Shown here: positions 16,276-24,254 of the stretch, one piece after another
Position numbering within the stretch: position 1 is the stretch's first letter
Layout of the letters: every line of letters begins with the position of its first letter
DNA from: Legionella_C dresdenensis
GTDB lineage: Bacteria; Pseudomonadota; Gammaproteobacteria; Legionellales; Legionellaceae
DNA length: 64,000 bases
Direction: 5' to 3'
Assembly (NCBI RefSeq): GCF_042649825.1
Contig: NZ_JBHSAB010000006.1
Coordinates: forward strand, 1-64,000
Translations under genes and position numbers: made by a program
The notes under the pieces: generated by a model
The model's input: the letters and a program-made list of their open reading frames with translations, nothing else
What the model was told of the DNA's origin: nothing
Database searches by the model: none

Positions 16276-17622
16276 CATTCCTTTTGAAATACTGTTAGCA
16301 GATGAAGGCTCGGATTCCTGACGCATATATGTTCCCAACATTTTTTCAAGCGGACCTCTTATGTTAACATCTGCCGAAGGATGTTTTCTGAGATATTCGT
16401 GTGCCAAATTGGTTAAATCAGGATCGGTTGGGTTTTGTTGATGCGCTTTTACCAGTTCATGGACTTTACTTACTCGCATCTGGTTAGTGAATTTCTTATA
16501 TTCAACATGGGTTGTTTCCAAATCCTGCTTCCCAAGCTTATCAAATCCGCCGCAAGCTATAGCTTTTTGACAGAGCTGAATACCATGAATATTGGAGCGG
16601 GTGTTAGCTATGGTACAGTTATCGCATTTTTGGTTTTTCTGCCTGATAGTCTGTATCGGCGGTTTTTCATCGGTTATTTTACGTACCTCGCTGATTACGG
16701 TGGCATAGGGTATCCCTTTAGCATGGCCATTTAATACTGTATTAATAAAGGTCGAATTAATTTTATCCAAATCAACCCGAAAAATCTGGGTGCCTTCTTC
16801 ACCAGATTTTTTAGTAATGCCGCGATCGGTCAAAACCAGATAACCTGTTTTAGACTCTGCTCCATCAGGAATTATGGATAAACCCATAGCATGACCAGCA
16901 ACACTGATTGGAATAGTTGTGATTTTACCTTCCTGAACGCGGCTCACTAGCGCTTCACCGGCTTCAGGTATTCCAAGAGCCGTGCTGTTGGAAAATTTTG
17001 CTGCCTGATTAGCAAAATCAAATGCCTCAGCGATTTGCTGAAAATCGGCGTTGGCTGAGTTTTTGGCATAAGCGCCAACGGCATCGGCCATCATTTGGTA
17101 AGTTGGTCCGATATGGCCAAATTGTGAGAAGGTACCATCTTTACTGGTCATTACTATTCCCAACGATAAACCAAAATGTTTAACCGGATGCAGAGTTGGT
17201 TTTTGGGTAGCAGTAAAACCAGTTCGCTTTGCAGCATCACTGTCCAGTGCTAATTCAAAGGCTGCTTTTTCTATCGGGCCTGCCGTTGCGCCAAGTTTTG
17301 TTAACTGATCTGCCAGTTCAAAGTCCTGATTTAGCAATGCCTGGGTAAGCAGACTATGACCATGCTGATTTCGGGCAATATTTAATGCTTCCTGAATCTG
17401 CTGAAGGCCAAAGGCTAGAGCAGCCTCCATTAGTTGTTGTTTTAAAGTATCCTGATCGGTTTGTTTTTTCCTAAACAGGCGCGTTAAAAAATTGAACAAG
17501 CGTTGCTGTTGGGCTGTTATATGTTCTATGGCTACTGATGCCGTCTTTTCGGCTGACATGATTTTTGAGTATAAATAAGAAGCTAAATCAGTGCTGCTTT
17601 GTTCATGCTGAAAAAAAGGCAT
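16273..17622 (-). CDS. Ankyrin-repeat plus cysteine-protease-like protein, candidate Dot/Icm effector (AnkH-like)
   Basis: This 449-aa protein has no homologue I can name with certainty. Residues about 85-115 (NQHGHSLLTQALLNQDFELA, then DQLTKLGATAG) fit one ankyrin repeat. The middle part has beta strands carrying GHAMGLSI (His244) and YLVLTDRG (Asp266), and a later helix start CDNCTIAN (Cys333, Cys336). An order His-Asp-Cys would suit a circularly permuted papain-like fold. Ankyrin repeats joined to a cysteine-protease-like domain recall the core Legionella effector AnkH. The C-terminus (QESEPSSANSISKGM) has Glu, Ser and small residues as in Dot/Icm secretion signals. AGGAT precedes the ATG and TATACT lies upstream. 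Family and catalysis are inference. Confidence 0.6.
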   Translation of the reverse strand: MPFFQHEQSSTDLASYLYSKIMSAEKTASVAIEHITAQQQRLFNFLTRLFRKKQTDQDTLKQQLMEAALAFGLQQIQEALNIARNQHGHSLLTQALLNQDFELADQLTKLGATAGPIEKAAFELALDSDAAKRTGFTATQKPTLHPVKHFGLSLGIVMTSKDGTFSQFGHIGPTYQMMADAVGAYAKNSANADFQQIAEAFDFANQAAKFSNSTALGIPEAGEALVSRVQEGKITTIPISVAGHAMGLSIIPDGAESKTGYLVLTDRGITKKSGEEGTQIFRVDLDKINSTFINTVLNGHAKGIPYATVISEVRKITDEKPPIQTIRQKNQKCDNCTIANTRSNIHGIQLCQKAIACGGFDKLGKQDLETTHVEYKKFTNQMRVSKVHELVKAHQQNPTDPDLTNLAHEYLRKHPSADVNIRGPLEKMLGTYMRQESEPSSANSISKGM

Positions 17623-17695
17623 TATTTATCCTATGCATTTATATGATAATCAGTATAGCACATAAACTCTTCTCTCTTGCCGTTCCATTTATATT

Positions 17696-17757
17696 GTAGC
17701 CTGGGTGAAACGAAGTGAAACCCGGGTTCCGGTCCTTTGGACCTCCACCCAGGCTAC
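17696..17757. repeat. REP-like palindrome, family B (long copy)
   Basis: GTAGCCTGGGTG at the left end and CCACCCAGGCTAC at the right end are perfect inverted termini of a 62-base element. Inner parts (AAACCCGGGTTCC, GGTCCTTTGGACC) form further small hairpins. It lies between two genes on the - strand. A fragment, CTTTGGACATCAGGCTGCTA, follows at about 17790. Confidence 0.8.
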
Positions 17758-17854
17758 TCTTTTTCTGGAATTTAATTTTAATCTAAAGTCCTTTGGACAT
17801 CAGGCTGCTATTATCGCACTTATGTTGATGCTGGCACAACTAGAACTACCAACC

Positions 17855-19543
17855 CTATGCACTCAAGTTAGCCGGAGGTGGACTTAGTTCTATGCCTAAA
17901 TTAGTCGGTGTTAGCCCGGCACGATCAAAGGCATCTCTAAATTGGTTAATAAGATATTCCGGTGCTTTATCACGATCGTGGTTTTGGCTCTTCGTACCTC
18001 GATGCCCGCCACCATGCATTGTAACCGTGGCTTTATTACAAGCGCGACTTAGCGCTTCTCTGGGGGTAGCTACATAAGCGTAAATATTCTCAAGCTCAAT
18101 ACGGCATCTGTTCCTGCCTGTAGCTGTTATTGTTCCTTTAAATTGGTAGGTAAGATTAACCAACTCGCGTAAATTGATTGCATCGTAAGGCACCAGGCCA
18201 AAGACCTTTAAATAAGTATCCTTATGACTGTCTTTAAGGGGTATCGCAGGCAATTGCGTAGAAGCTGTCTGTTTTTTTGAAGGCTTTTCCTTTTTGTAAA
18301 ACGAATAGTACGAGCTACTGGTCTCAGCAAGAGCAATTTCGTCTTCATCGCTTTTGTCAGCAACGGTTATTTCGCTTGTGCTTGCAGTTTCTAAAACTTC
18401 CAATACTTCTGTTGTTATACTGGGCTCTTGATTAACTTCTGGTTCATTAATGATTGTTTCATCGGTAACGCTAGTCTTTACAGCTTGTTGTGGAGCATCA
18501 GTAGCGTTAGAATAATCATTAACCGTTTCTTGAGCTTCAGAAACAGGAGCAACAGCGGTAATTAAAGAGCCAGTTATTAAGCCTCGATCTATTTTTGATT
18601 TTTTATAGGCTGGAGGTGATGAACCCGGAACTTTAGTTGACTCAGAGGCTTCTTGTGCAATCCTGGTATGATTGTGTTGCTTTTCTAGCTTGCGCAGCAA
18701 GTGATTAATTTTAGCCTCTAACTCATAAAGAGGCTTCATTTCAGCAAACAATAGTAAAATTTGATTTTCCGATTTTTTTACTTTGACATATTTCAATGCA
18801 AGCAAACCCCTATAATAGCTTGCAATTAAGGCTTGAAACCGAGGTTCTCCAGGGTATTTGTGTTCTAGCATTAACATTTTATCTTTATTGTTATTTAATT
18901 TTTTATTATCTGGTTCTACAGAACAATGTTTATCATCAATAATTTTTACGTTTACTTCATCTGCAAATTGTTTACAAATAGGGCTAACGCTGGGTTCGAG
19001 TATTGTTAGCAGGGCAGCAAATTGATTAATTTCATCCATTAACGGGGTTTTGTTAATGTTTCTCATAAACTGTTTGGTTTTTTTCTTTGCTTCTTCTTTA
19101 GTAAAATAATGAGCCAGGATGTTATTAATCAAATCTCTGTTAAGAGCGTCACTAATGGTGATTCTCAATTGTTTATAATATAAGAAAATGCATAAATACA
19201 AATCATCGATACGGTTTAGCTCAGCTAAATCCTTCATCTCCTGCAAGCTTTGGATATCTTTTACCGCACCGGTCACTATTGTTTTTTGCAATTGCTTTAT
19301 TGGCGTCTCTTTTAAATGCTGAGATTCTCTAGTATGGGGTAGAATATCCAGGCTAATATATTGCGATACAATCAGTTCGACTAATTCCTGGTGGTTGCCA
19401 ATGCGGGCGCGCTTGATTAGGCCTTGGCTATAGTTCAATTGAGCATCAATGCATTTTTTTACAGTTTCCAATGGCAAATTAGCATCATGCTGACTGTTAT
19501 CTGAATTGTGTCGAGAAGAAAAAAACAGGTTGGTAGAAGGCAT
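17855..19543 (-). CDS. Uncharacterised 562-aa protein behind a PmrA box, candidate Dot/Icm effector
   Basis: I do not recognise a full-length family. Residues 1-290 are mainly helical and charged, with a coiled-coil-like stretch at about 258-292. Residues about 335-410 are acidic and low in complexity, rich in Glu, Thr and Ser. Residues about 442-550 look like a compact domain: VFGLVPYDAINLRELVNLTY, then TATGRNRCRIELEN, then MHGGGHRGTKSQNHD and a helix FRDAFDRAGLTP. This layout loosely resembles HicA-type RNA-binding or toxin folds (strand, conserved TGRNRCRI strand, His-rich turn, helix), but that is a guess. The upstream PmrA-like box, which marks many Legionella effector genes, and the place beside dotO support an effector role. 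No clear Shine-Dalgarno sequence. Confidence 0.6.
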   Translation of the reverse strand: MPSTNLFFSSRHNSDNSQHDANLPLETVKKCIDAQLNYSQGLIKRARIGNHQELVELIVSQYISLDILPHTRESQHLKETPIKQLQKTIVTGAVKDIQSLQEMKDLAELNRIDDLYLCIFLYYKQLRITISDALNRDLINNILAHYFTKEEAKKKTKQFMRNINKTPLMDEINQFAALLTILEPSVSPICKQFADEVNVKIIDDKHCSVEPDNKKLNNNKDKMLMLEHKYPGEPRFQALIASYYRGLLALKYVKVKKSENQILLLFAEMKPLYELEAKINHLLRKLEKQHNHTRIAQEASESTKVPGSSPPAYKKSKIDRGLITGSLITAVAPVSEAQETVNDYSNATDAPQQAVKTSVTDETIINEPEVNQEPSITTEVLEVLETASTSEITVADKSDEDEIALAETSSSYYSFYKKEKPSKKQTASTQLPAIPLKDSHKDTYLKVFGLVPYDAINLRELVNLTYQFKGTITATGRNRCRIELENIYAYVATPREALSRACNKATVTMHGGGHRGTKSQNHDRDKAPEYLINQFRDAFDRAGLTPTNLGIELSPPPANLSA

Positions 19544-19563
19544 AATGTCATAGCATAAAAAAA

Positions 19564-19601
19564 ATACTATTATAAAATTTAATCATTAAGAAAATATTAA
19601 A
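19564..19601 (-). promoter_or_regulatory. Strong candidate PmrA box and promoter of the 562-aa gene
   Basis: Read on the - strand: TTTAATATT (19601-19593), two bases, CTTAATGAT (19590-19582). The known element is cTTAATatT, two bases, cTTAATatT, so the first nonamer misses one base and the second two. A -10 candidate TATAAT lies at 19574-19569, and TAGTAT at 19569-19564 is an alternative at the spacing seen for the other box in this window. The start codon is at 19543. Confidence 0.65.
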
Positions 19602-19812
19602 TACACACAACAAATTTGGCTTTGCGCTTTGTGCCGGACAATTTATTAATCGGCAATAGAGCTCTTAATAATTATTGAGCATAAATAGGGCGCTATGTTA
19701 AAATTATGAGATGTCTATTTTGAGAGTACAAATATGCCTGGTCCAGCCACCGTAAAAACAGAAAAATCTCTTATCATTTAGAGACGCTATCTTAGTTAAA
19801 AAAACCCTCCAA

Positions 19813-20289
19813 ATGGGAAAAATTAAAATTGATGATCAACGCATTTTCTCAAATTTATTTCATCAGGAGTTAATTAAGTTATGCGAAGAAACAATTAATA
19901 ACTACAAAACTATCAATAATTCTTATCATTACACCATCTCATTCACACACAATCATGGAATAGCAGGACGTCAACGCGCAACTGAATTACTCGGTCAAAT
20001 CCATAAAACAACCTCTACGCCGCGATTAATAACTGATTTGTTGACTTTTTTACAAAATCCAGACAACGGTAATTTAGACAAGCACTCGTTACGTCCCATG
20101 CTATTAGACTCTTTGCATAAAAAGTTTGAAATCAGTGGTTATGATTATTTTGAGGGCGAGAGCAGGTGTGATTTTGGTAGTAGACTAAAGGTTATTGCCC
20201 GGCTATGCAATTGTCCAGAGTTAATTACGACAGATAAATTAAGCAATAGCTTGCTAGATAAACTGGCATCTTCCTGTAGCTTTGGATAA
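19813..20289 (+). CDS. Uncharacterised small protein, probably 5'-frameshifted
   Basis: The open frame from ATG 19813 gives 158 aa with no ribosome-binding site. A better start lies upstream: GAGAG seven bases before ATG 19734 opens a reading MPGPATVKTE that hits a stop after 15 codons. The two frames would join into about 184 aa if one A were removed from the A-run near 19762-19766, because the 19813 frame is open back to 19756. The protein is helical and polar; GRQRATELLGQIH and GNLDKHSLRPMLLDSLHKKF are its most distinctive stretches. I recognise no family. The location among candidate effectors suggests a Legionella-specific role. It may be a pseudogene, a phase-variable gene or hold a sequencing error. 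Confidence 0.5.
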   Translation: MGKIKIDDQRIFSNLFHQELIKLCEETINNYKTINNSYHYTISFTHNHGIAGRQRATELLGQIHKTTSTPRLITDLLTFLQNPDNGNLDKHSLRPMLLDSLHKKFEISGYDYFEGESRCDFGSRLKVIARLCNCPELITTDKLSNSLLDKLASSCSFG

Positions 20290-20608
20290 TCGCGGCCAAA
20301 ACGGATAAGCCCCCGGGTGAGCGCTATGCGCTCTCTCAGAGTTTAGGTAAGCAAATTACCATTTTATGGTGTGGCATTAGGCGAATAATCAACCCCTGCG
20401 TTATTTACCCATAAAACTCACCGTTTTACAAAATTTCTTTGCTTAAATTAAAGCTATTTTAAAAGCATGCGATTTCATGAAGCATCTAACCGGTTGTGAG
20501 CGGCTCTTTGCTAATTCATATTTTATTTATGCCGGATCAAGCTACCTTAATTTTACTCTTTTCTAGTGGTGAATTAGCTATAATTTGTTCATTTGCAGAC
20601 AACAAGGC
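20290..20608. other. Intergenic region with icmF-tail remnant, left of the toxin-antitoxin pair
   Basis: No gene is seen. A small stem GAGCGC-TAT-GCGCTC (20319-20333) follows the preceding gene and could end its transcript. At 20425-20454 lies a copy of the 3' end of icmF (described separately). The rest is AT-rich up to the antitoxin promoter at 20609. Confidence 0.6.
20425..20454 (-). repeat. Direct repeat: remnant of the icmF 3' end (left copy)
   Basis: 20425-20454 matches 21329-21358 at 29 of 30 positions, with a perfect 23-base core (20432-20454). On the - strand it reads FNLSKEIL and TAA, while the true icmF end reads FNLSKEIV and TAA. The two copies enclose the toxin-antitoxin pair, so icmF once ended here or its end was duplicated on insertion. 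Confidence 0.85.
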
Positions 20609-20662
20609 TTGAATATATGTATATACCATGTATAATTATATTATGAATATACATTTCTGGAG
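20609..20662 (+). promoter_or_regulatory. Promoter, operator-like dyad and ribosome-binding site of mazE
   Basis: TTGAAT (20609-20614) and TATAAT (20631-20636) are 16 bases apart and make a good sigma-70 promoter. Perfect inverted arms ATGTATAT (20617-20624) and ATATACAT (20647-20654) embrace the -10, as expected of an operator bound by an AbrB-type antitoxin for autorepression. TGGAG (20658-20662) is the ribosome-binding site. Confidence 0.65.
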
Positions 20663-20667
20663 TTACA

Positions 20668-20925
20668 ATGTCTACGGTTACTTTAACTAAATGGGGAAAC
20701 TCAATAGGAATTCGTATTCCCTCAGTTATCATTAAAGAAGCTCATTTACATCCTGGTGAAGAATTGGAAATTAGAGCAGATGAGAAGGGTGTGCTTACAT
20801 TAATTCCAATCAAAAATCAGCAAGAAGGATGGTTAGAGCAATTCAATGCTCTTGTGGATGATGGTAGTGATGAGAGTCATTTAAATCTAAGCAATGATTT
20901 TGATATGGATGAATGGACATGGTAA
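20668..20925 (+). CDS. mazE: MazE/PemI-type antitoxin
   Basis: The 85-aa protein begins with the AbrB/MazE swapped-hairpin DNA-binding domain (residues 1-48: TLTKWGNSIGIRIPSVIIKE, then LHPGEELEIRADEKG). The C-terminal tail (about 50-85) is acidic (DDGSDESHLNLSNDFDMDEW), the part that in MazE occupies the toxin's RNA-binding groove. It overlaps the toxin gene downstream, as is usual. It should neutralise the toxin and repress the shared promoter. The gene pair is bounded by a duplicated icmF end, suggesting acquisition. Confidence 0.9.
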   Translation: MSTVTLTKWGNSIGIRIPSVIIKEAHLHPGEELEIRADEKGVLTLIPIKNQQEGWLEQFNALVDDGSDESHLNLSNDFDMDEWTW

Positions 20926-21251
20926 AAATAAAAAGGTTTGATGTTTTTTTAGTCAATCTTGATCCTACCATTGGTTCTGAAATTAAAAAAACACGTCCGG
21001 CAGTAATCATATCACCGGACTCAATAAATTTGAGTAGGTTGAAAACAGTTATTATTGCACCGATGACCAGCACCATTAAAGACAATTTTCCAACTAGAAT
21101 ATTGACAGAATTTAAAGATAAAAAAGGGCAGATTGCACTTGATCAGCTGAGGTCAATAGATCGCACGCGTATTGTCAAAAAATTAGGTGTTATTGAAAGG
21201 GAAGTTCAAAATAAGGTACTAGAGCTTTTATCCATAATATTTCAAAAATAG
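20913..21251 (+). CDS. mazF: MazF/PemK-type mRNA interferase toxin
   Basis: This 112-aa protein is a MazF/PemK endoribonuclease: RFDVFLVNLDPTIGSEIKKT holds the family motif (LDPTxGSEIxKTRP), followed by RPAVIISPD, VIIAPMTSTIKDNFPTRI and GQIALDQLRSIDRTRIVKKLG, with the conserved Arg and Ser/Thr residues of the active face. It cleaves mRNA at short sequences when not bound by the antitoxin. The start overlaps the antitoxin stop; ATG 20919 is as plausible as ATG 20913. An inverted repeat, ATAAGTCT with AGACTTAT (about 21268-21297), follows and may end the transcript. Confidence 0.92.
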   Translation: MDMVKIKRFDVFLVNLDPTIGSEIKKTRPAVIISPDSINLSRLKTVIIAPMTSTIKDNFPTRILTEFKDKKGQIALDQLRSIDRTRIVKKLGVIEREVQNKVLELLSIIFQK

Positions 21252-21328
21252 TTTTTCCTTGAGATAATAAGTCTGATCTAAATAACTAGACTTATAAACC
21301 TTAATGGAGAACCTCTCGCTGTAACCAG

Positions 21329-21358
21329 TTTACACAATTTCTTTGCTTAAATTAAAGC
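21329..21358 (-). repeat. Direct repeat: icmF 3' end (right, functional copy)
   Basis: This is the true end of icmF, encoding FNLSKEIV and TAA. It matches the remnant at 20425-20454 with a perfect 23-base core (21336-21358). The segment between the copies is about 0.9 kb and contains only the toxin-antitoxin pair. Confidence 0.85.
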
Positions 21359-24254
21359 CGGTTAAAATTCCTGGGCTGAAGGGGTTAATCTGGTTCTGGG
21401 TTTTTAACAGGTAACGGCCGGAATTTCCATTGACTTCAAATAAAATTTGCAAGCTTGCACTGTCGTTGTTATCAACGAGGACATTCACTTTTTGCAGCAT
21501 TTTGAAAAATGCCCATGGGCCTTGTTCTTCCAGTTCAAAATGCTCGCCTTCAATCGAATTCAGGCTTAGTTTCGCTCCGGCTTGCGGCCAGATGAAGGAA
21601 GTATAGGAATCGCTGCCTTGGGTGTCGGTTAAAATCGTGGAGCCGATAGTGAGTTGCAGGTTTGATACTACTGGATCCAGATTGATTTTTTGCAAGCTGA
21701 ATTCAATCTTGCTATCCAAAGAGTTATCCGGGAAAAACATATTACTGATTACATTTGCCCGAATCAGTTCATTTAATAATTCAGGTGAAAAAGGCAGTAC
21801 ATAACCATTCATTTCCTTTGCTGTCCATTGCGGATGGGAAGTATCAAGGAATGGTTTGAGGTAATTGTTTACAAAAGTATTCAATTTGCCGTTAGGCGCA
21901 AAAAACTGATTAAAATCAGCAAGCGTTACCTCTTCTTTTTCCTGTGAATCTAATGGATAACGGTGGGCGATTGTTTCGATATAACTGTTATATACATTCT
22001 GCCTCCATTGCGTATTCAGGTACTCTTTGCTTTCATTAATAAAAATGAACCAGGTATCATCAGCAATCTGTTTTGCCCAGCCTGCAACAGGGTCAGGCAA
22101 TTGCCGGGCACGGGCATAAATAGCACTCAGCGGATCTGCCGGGTTGTCGCCCTGGAATCTTGCGCGGGTTAAATTGAATACGGTCTGGCCATGATCGTCG
22201 ACCAGAGATAAGGTTGTAATAAATTTTTCAAGCTCATGAATAGTCTGGGTCAAGTCCTTGCTTGCTGAATCGCTCATCAGGCTTAACGACGTAAATTTAT
22301 TGGCTATTTTCTGATTAAATAAACCGCTGCTATCAGCTACATCCGGACTGGTATTCTGCTGGATCAGATTAACCAGACTGGCAATCGCGTTATTTTGATA
22401 TAAGAGCTGGGTAAGCTGTCTTGCCTGCTCATAACCCTGATAATGATGGGGCTGGGTACGCCGGCTGAAATTTTGCCACCAGGTCATATAATCAAAGCAA
22501 TAAGCTTCTTCCAGTTGCTGTTGAATGTTTGCCAGATCCTGCCTTGCCAGAACCCAGTTTTCCTGTTGCAGCTTATGCGCAATTTGAGGTAACTGTTGAA
22601 AGACCTGTTTAAATCCCTCTTTAGTGTAATAAACCGGTAAAGACTTGCTTGCCAGATCAAAGCCATCAATTTTCAGCGGCTGTGTTTCCTGCGGAAAGCT
22701 ATTTTTCGCTAACGAATAATACAGGTAGGCGGCAGGCAGGGCATTAAGGTAATTACGGGTATCAGTGACTAATTGCCGGCTAATTGTCAGCGGTTGGAAC
22801 GGTTGTTTTAATGCATTTTTGATCAGGAATAATTCTTTATCGTTAATTGGCCCGGTCTTGCCATCAGGTTGATGGGCATTGAACCAGGTAATAATTTCCG
22901 GTTCGGAAAAATGCTCTGGCTCTGCAAGCATTAAATAAATTTTCAGTGCCTGATACCGTTCGGGTTGCGATTGTGAGGGATTGGTTATCACATTTTCAAG
23001 GTTTGCAACCAGTTCAGGCAGGAAACTGTCATGCAACTGATGCTGAGTGCTGTTATGTAATTGCGCTTTTAGCCGTTCAATTGCAGATAAAGACAGGATA
23101 TTGCTGGGTATTAGCCCCAGTTTTTCTTCGGCCTGCGTCAAATGATAAAATGCTGATGCTCTGTTTTCACTTTGATTAATCAGTGTTTCATAGGCTAATA
23201 ATTCTTTACTTGCCGCATCAAGCAGACGTGATGTTTTGAAGTGTTGATAACCAAGACCAGCCAGAAGTAACGCAGCGCATGATGCTGATATGGCTCCAAT
23301 CAGTTTATAACGTTGATCCGTACGGGTTGTGCGACGCATGGTTTGTTGCTGAAAAGCCAGCAGGGCGCCCTCAATAAAATATGCCCGATAATTGGTTGCT
23401 TGTGGAAAACGATCCTGGACTGTCAGCGAATACTCATGCTGAATCTTTTTATTTAGCTGGTCTATGCTTAAGCCGCCCTGTTCGGCACTGGCGAAATATA
23501 TTGCCCTGGTTTTAAAATACTGAGGTGATATATTTTGCAAAAGAGCCTGAATGGGAATGCGTAAGCTGGTCAATTGTAATGGAAACTCTCGAATCAATGT
23601 CCGTTTGAGGCTTGAACGAGCAGGATGCAGTTTATGAATGATCTGCTGCCCTAAAACTTCAATCATCCGATCAAATTGTACTTTATAATGAGCGGCAAGC
23701 TTGGCTCGTTGAGGCGAAAACTCCAGCGAAAATCCCAGTGGTTTTTTTAGTTCAGCTGCATGTTCAAACTGAAAAAACTCACAGAACCCTGCAAGGGTAT
23801 CAAGTTTGGTGATAATAATCGCCGTATCAACCGCATACCCCAGGGCATGTCCGAACCGGTTAAGCAATTGATTATGCAATTTGCACTGTTCCAGCTGTTG
23901 CGAGGGATCGCCAAACAGCAAGTCGCTGCTATCAACCGCCAGCAATATACCACTGATTTTTACATTTTTATGACAACGGTTAAGTTGTTTTAAACTGGAA
24001 GCAAGCAGATTTTCGCTTTGGTTCAGCCAGGTTTCACCCAATTCAAGAATGACGCCATTCTGGTTATAAAAAAGATTGGCATTATACTCAGAGCCGATTG
24101 AGTAGCGGGTTAATTGGCTTTGATTCAGTAAAGCGGTTTTTCCCTGACCGATTTTTCCCGTCAGCAGAATGAATGACAAGGCATTATTCTGAACTTTTAA
24201 CTGATTAAAAATCTTTTTTAAAGCATCGCAAATAATTGTTAACGAGTTATCCAT
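21330..24254 (-). CDS. icmF: Dot/Icm accessory protein IcmF (TssM-like)
   Basis: IcmF with IcmH/DotU stabilises the Dot/Icm complex and helps place it at the cell poles; both are related to TssM and TssL of type VI secretion. The 974-aa protein has a P-loop at about residues 28-36 (GKIGQGKTAL), a GTPase-like N-terminal region containing LLAVDSSDLLFGD and IIITKLDT, a membrane helix at about 318-337 and a long periplasmic part. Its ATG overlaps the icmH stop in TAATG. Size matches L. pneumophila IcmF. Its last codons are duplicated on the far side of the toxin-antitoxin pair. Confidence 0.95.
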   Translation of the reverse strand: MDNSLTIICDALKKIFNQLKVQNNALSFILLTGKIGQGKTALLNQSQLTRYSIGSEYNANLFYNQNGVILELGETWLNQSENLLASSLKQLNRCHKNVKISGILLAVDSSDLLFGDPSQQLEQCKLHNQLLNRFGHALGYAVDTAIIITKLDTLAGFCEFFQFEHAAELKKPLGFSLEFSPQRAKLAAHYKVQFDRMIEVLGQQIIHKLHPARSSLKRTLIREFPLQLTSLRIPIQALLQNISPQYFKTRAIYFASAEQGGLSIDQLNKKIQHEYSLTVQDRFPQATNYRAYFIEGALLAFQQQTMRRTTRTDQRYKLIGAISASCAALLLAGLGYQHFKTSRLLDAASKELLAYETLINQSENRASAFYHLTQAEEKLGLIPSNILSLSAIERLKAQLHNSTQHQLHDSFLPELVANLENVITNPSQSQPERYQALKIYLMLAEPEHFSEPEIITWFNAHQPDGKTGPINDKELFLIKNALKQPFQPLTISRQLVTDTRNYLNALPAAYLYYSLAKNSFPQETQPLKIDGFDLASKSLPVYYTKEGFKQVFQQLPQIAHKLQQENWVLARQDLANIQQQLEEAYCFDYMTWWQNFSRRTQPHHYQGYEQARQLTQLLYQNNAIASLVNLIQQNTSPDVADSSGLFNQKIANKFTSLSLMSDSASKDLTQTIHELEKFITTLSLVDDHGQTVFNLTRARFQGDNPADPLSAIYARARQLPDPVAGWAKQIADDTWFIFINESKEYLNTQWRQNVYNSYIETIAHRYPLDSQEKEEVTLADFNQFFAPNGKLNTFVNNYLKPFLDTSHPQWTAKEMNGYVLPFSPELLNELIRANVISNMFFPDNSLDSKIEFSLQKINLDPVVSNLQLTIGSTILTDTQGSDSYTSFIWPQAGAKLSLNSIEGEHFELEEQGPWAFFKMLQKVNVLVDNNDSASLQILFEVNGNSGRYLLKTQNQINPFSPGILTGFNLSKEIV

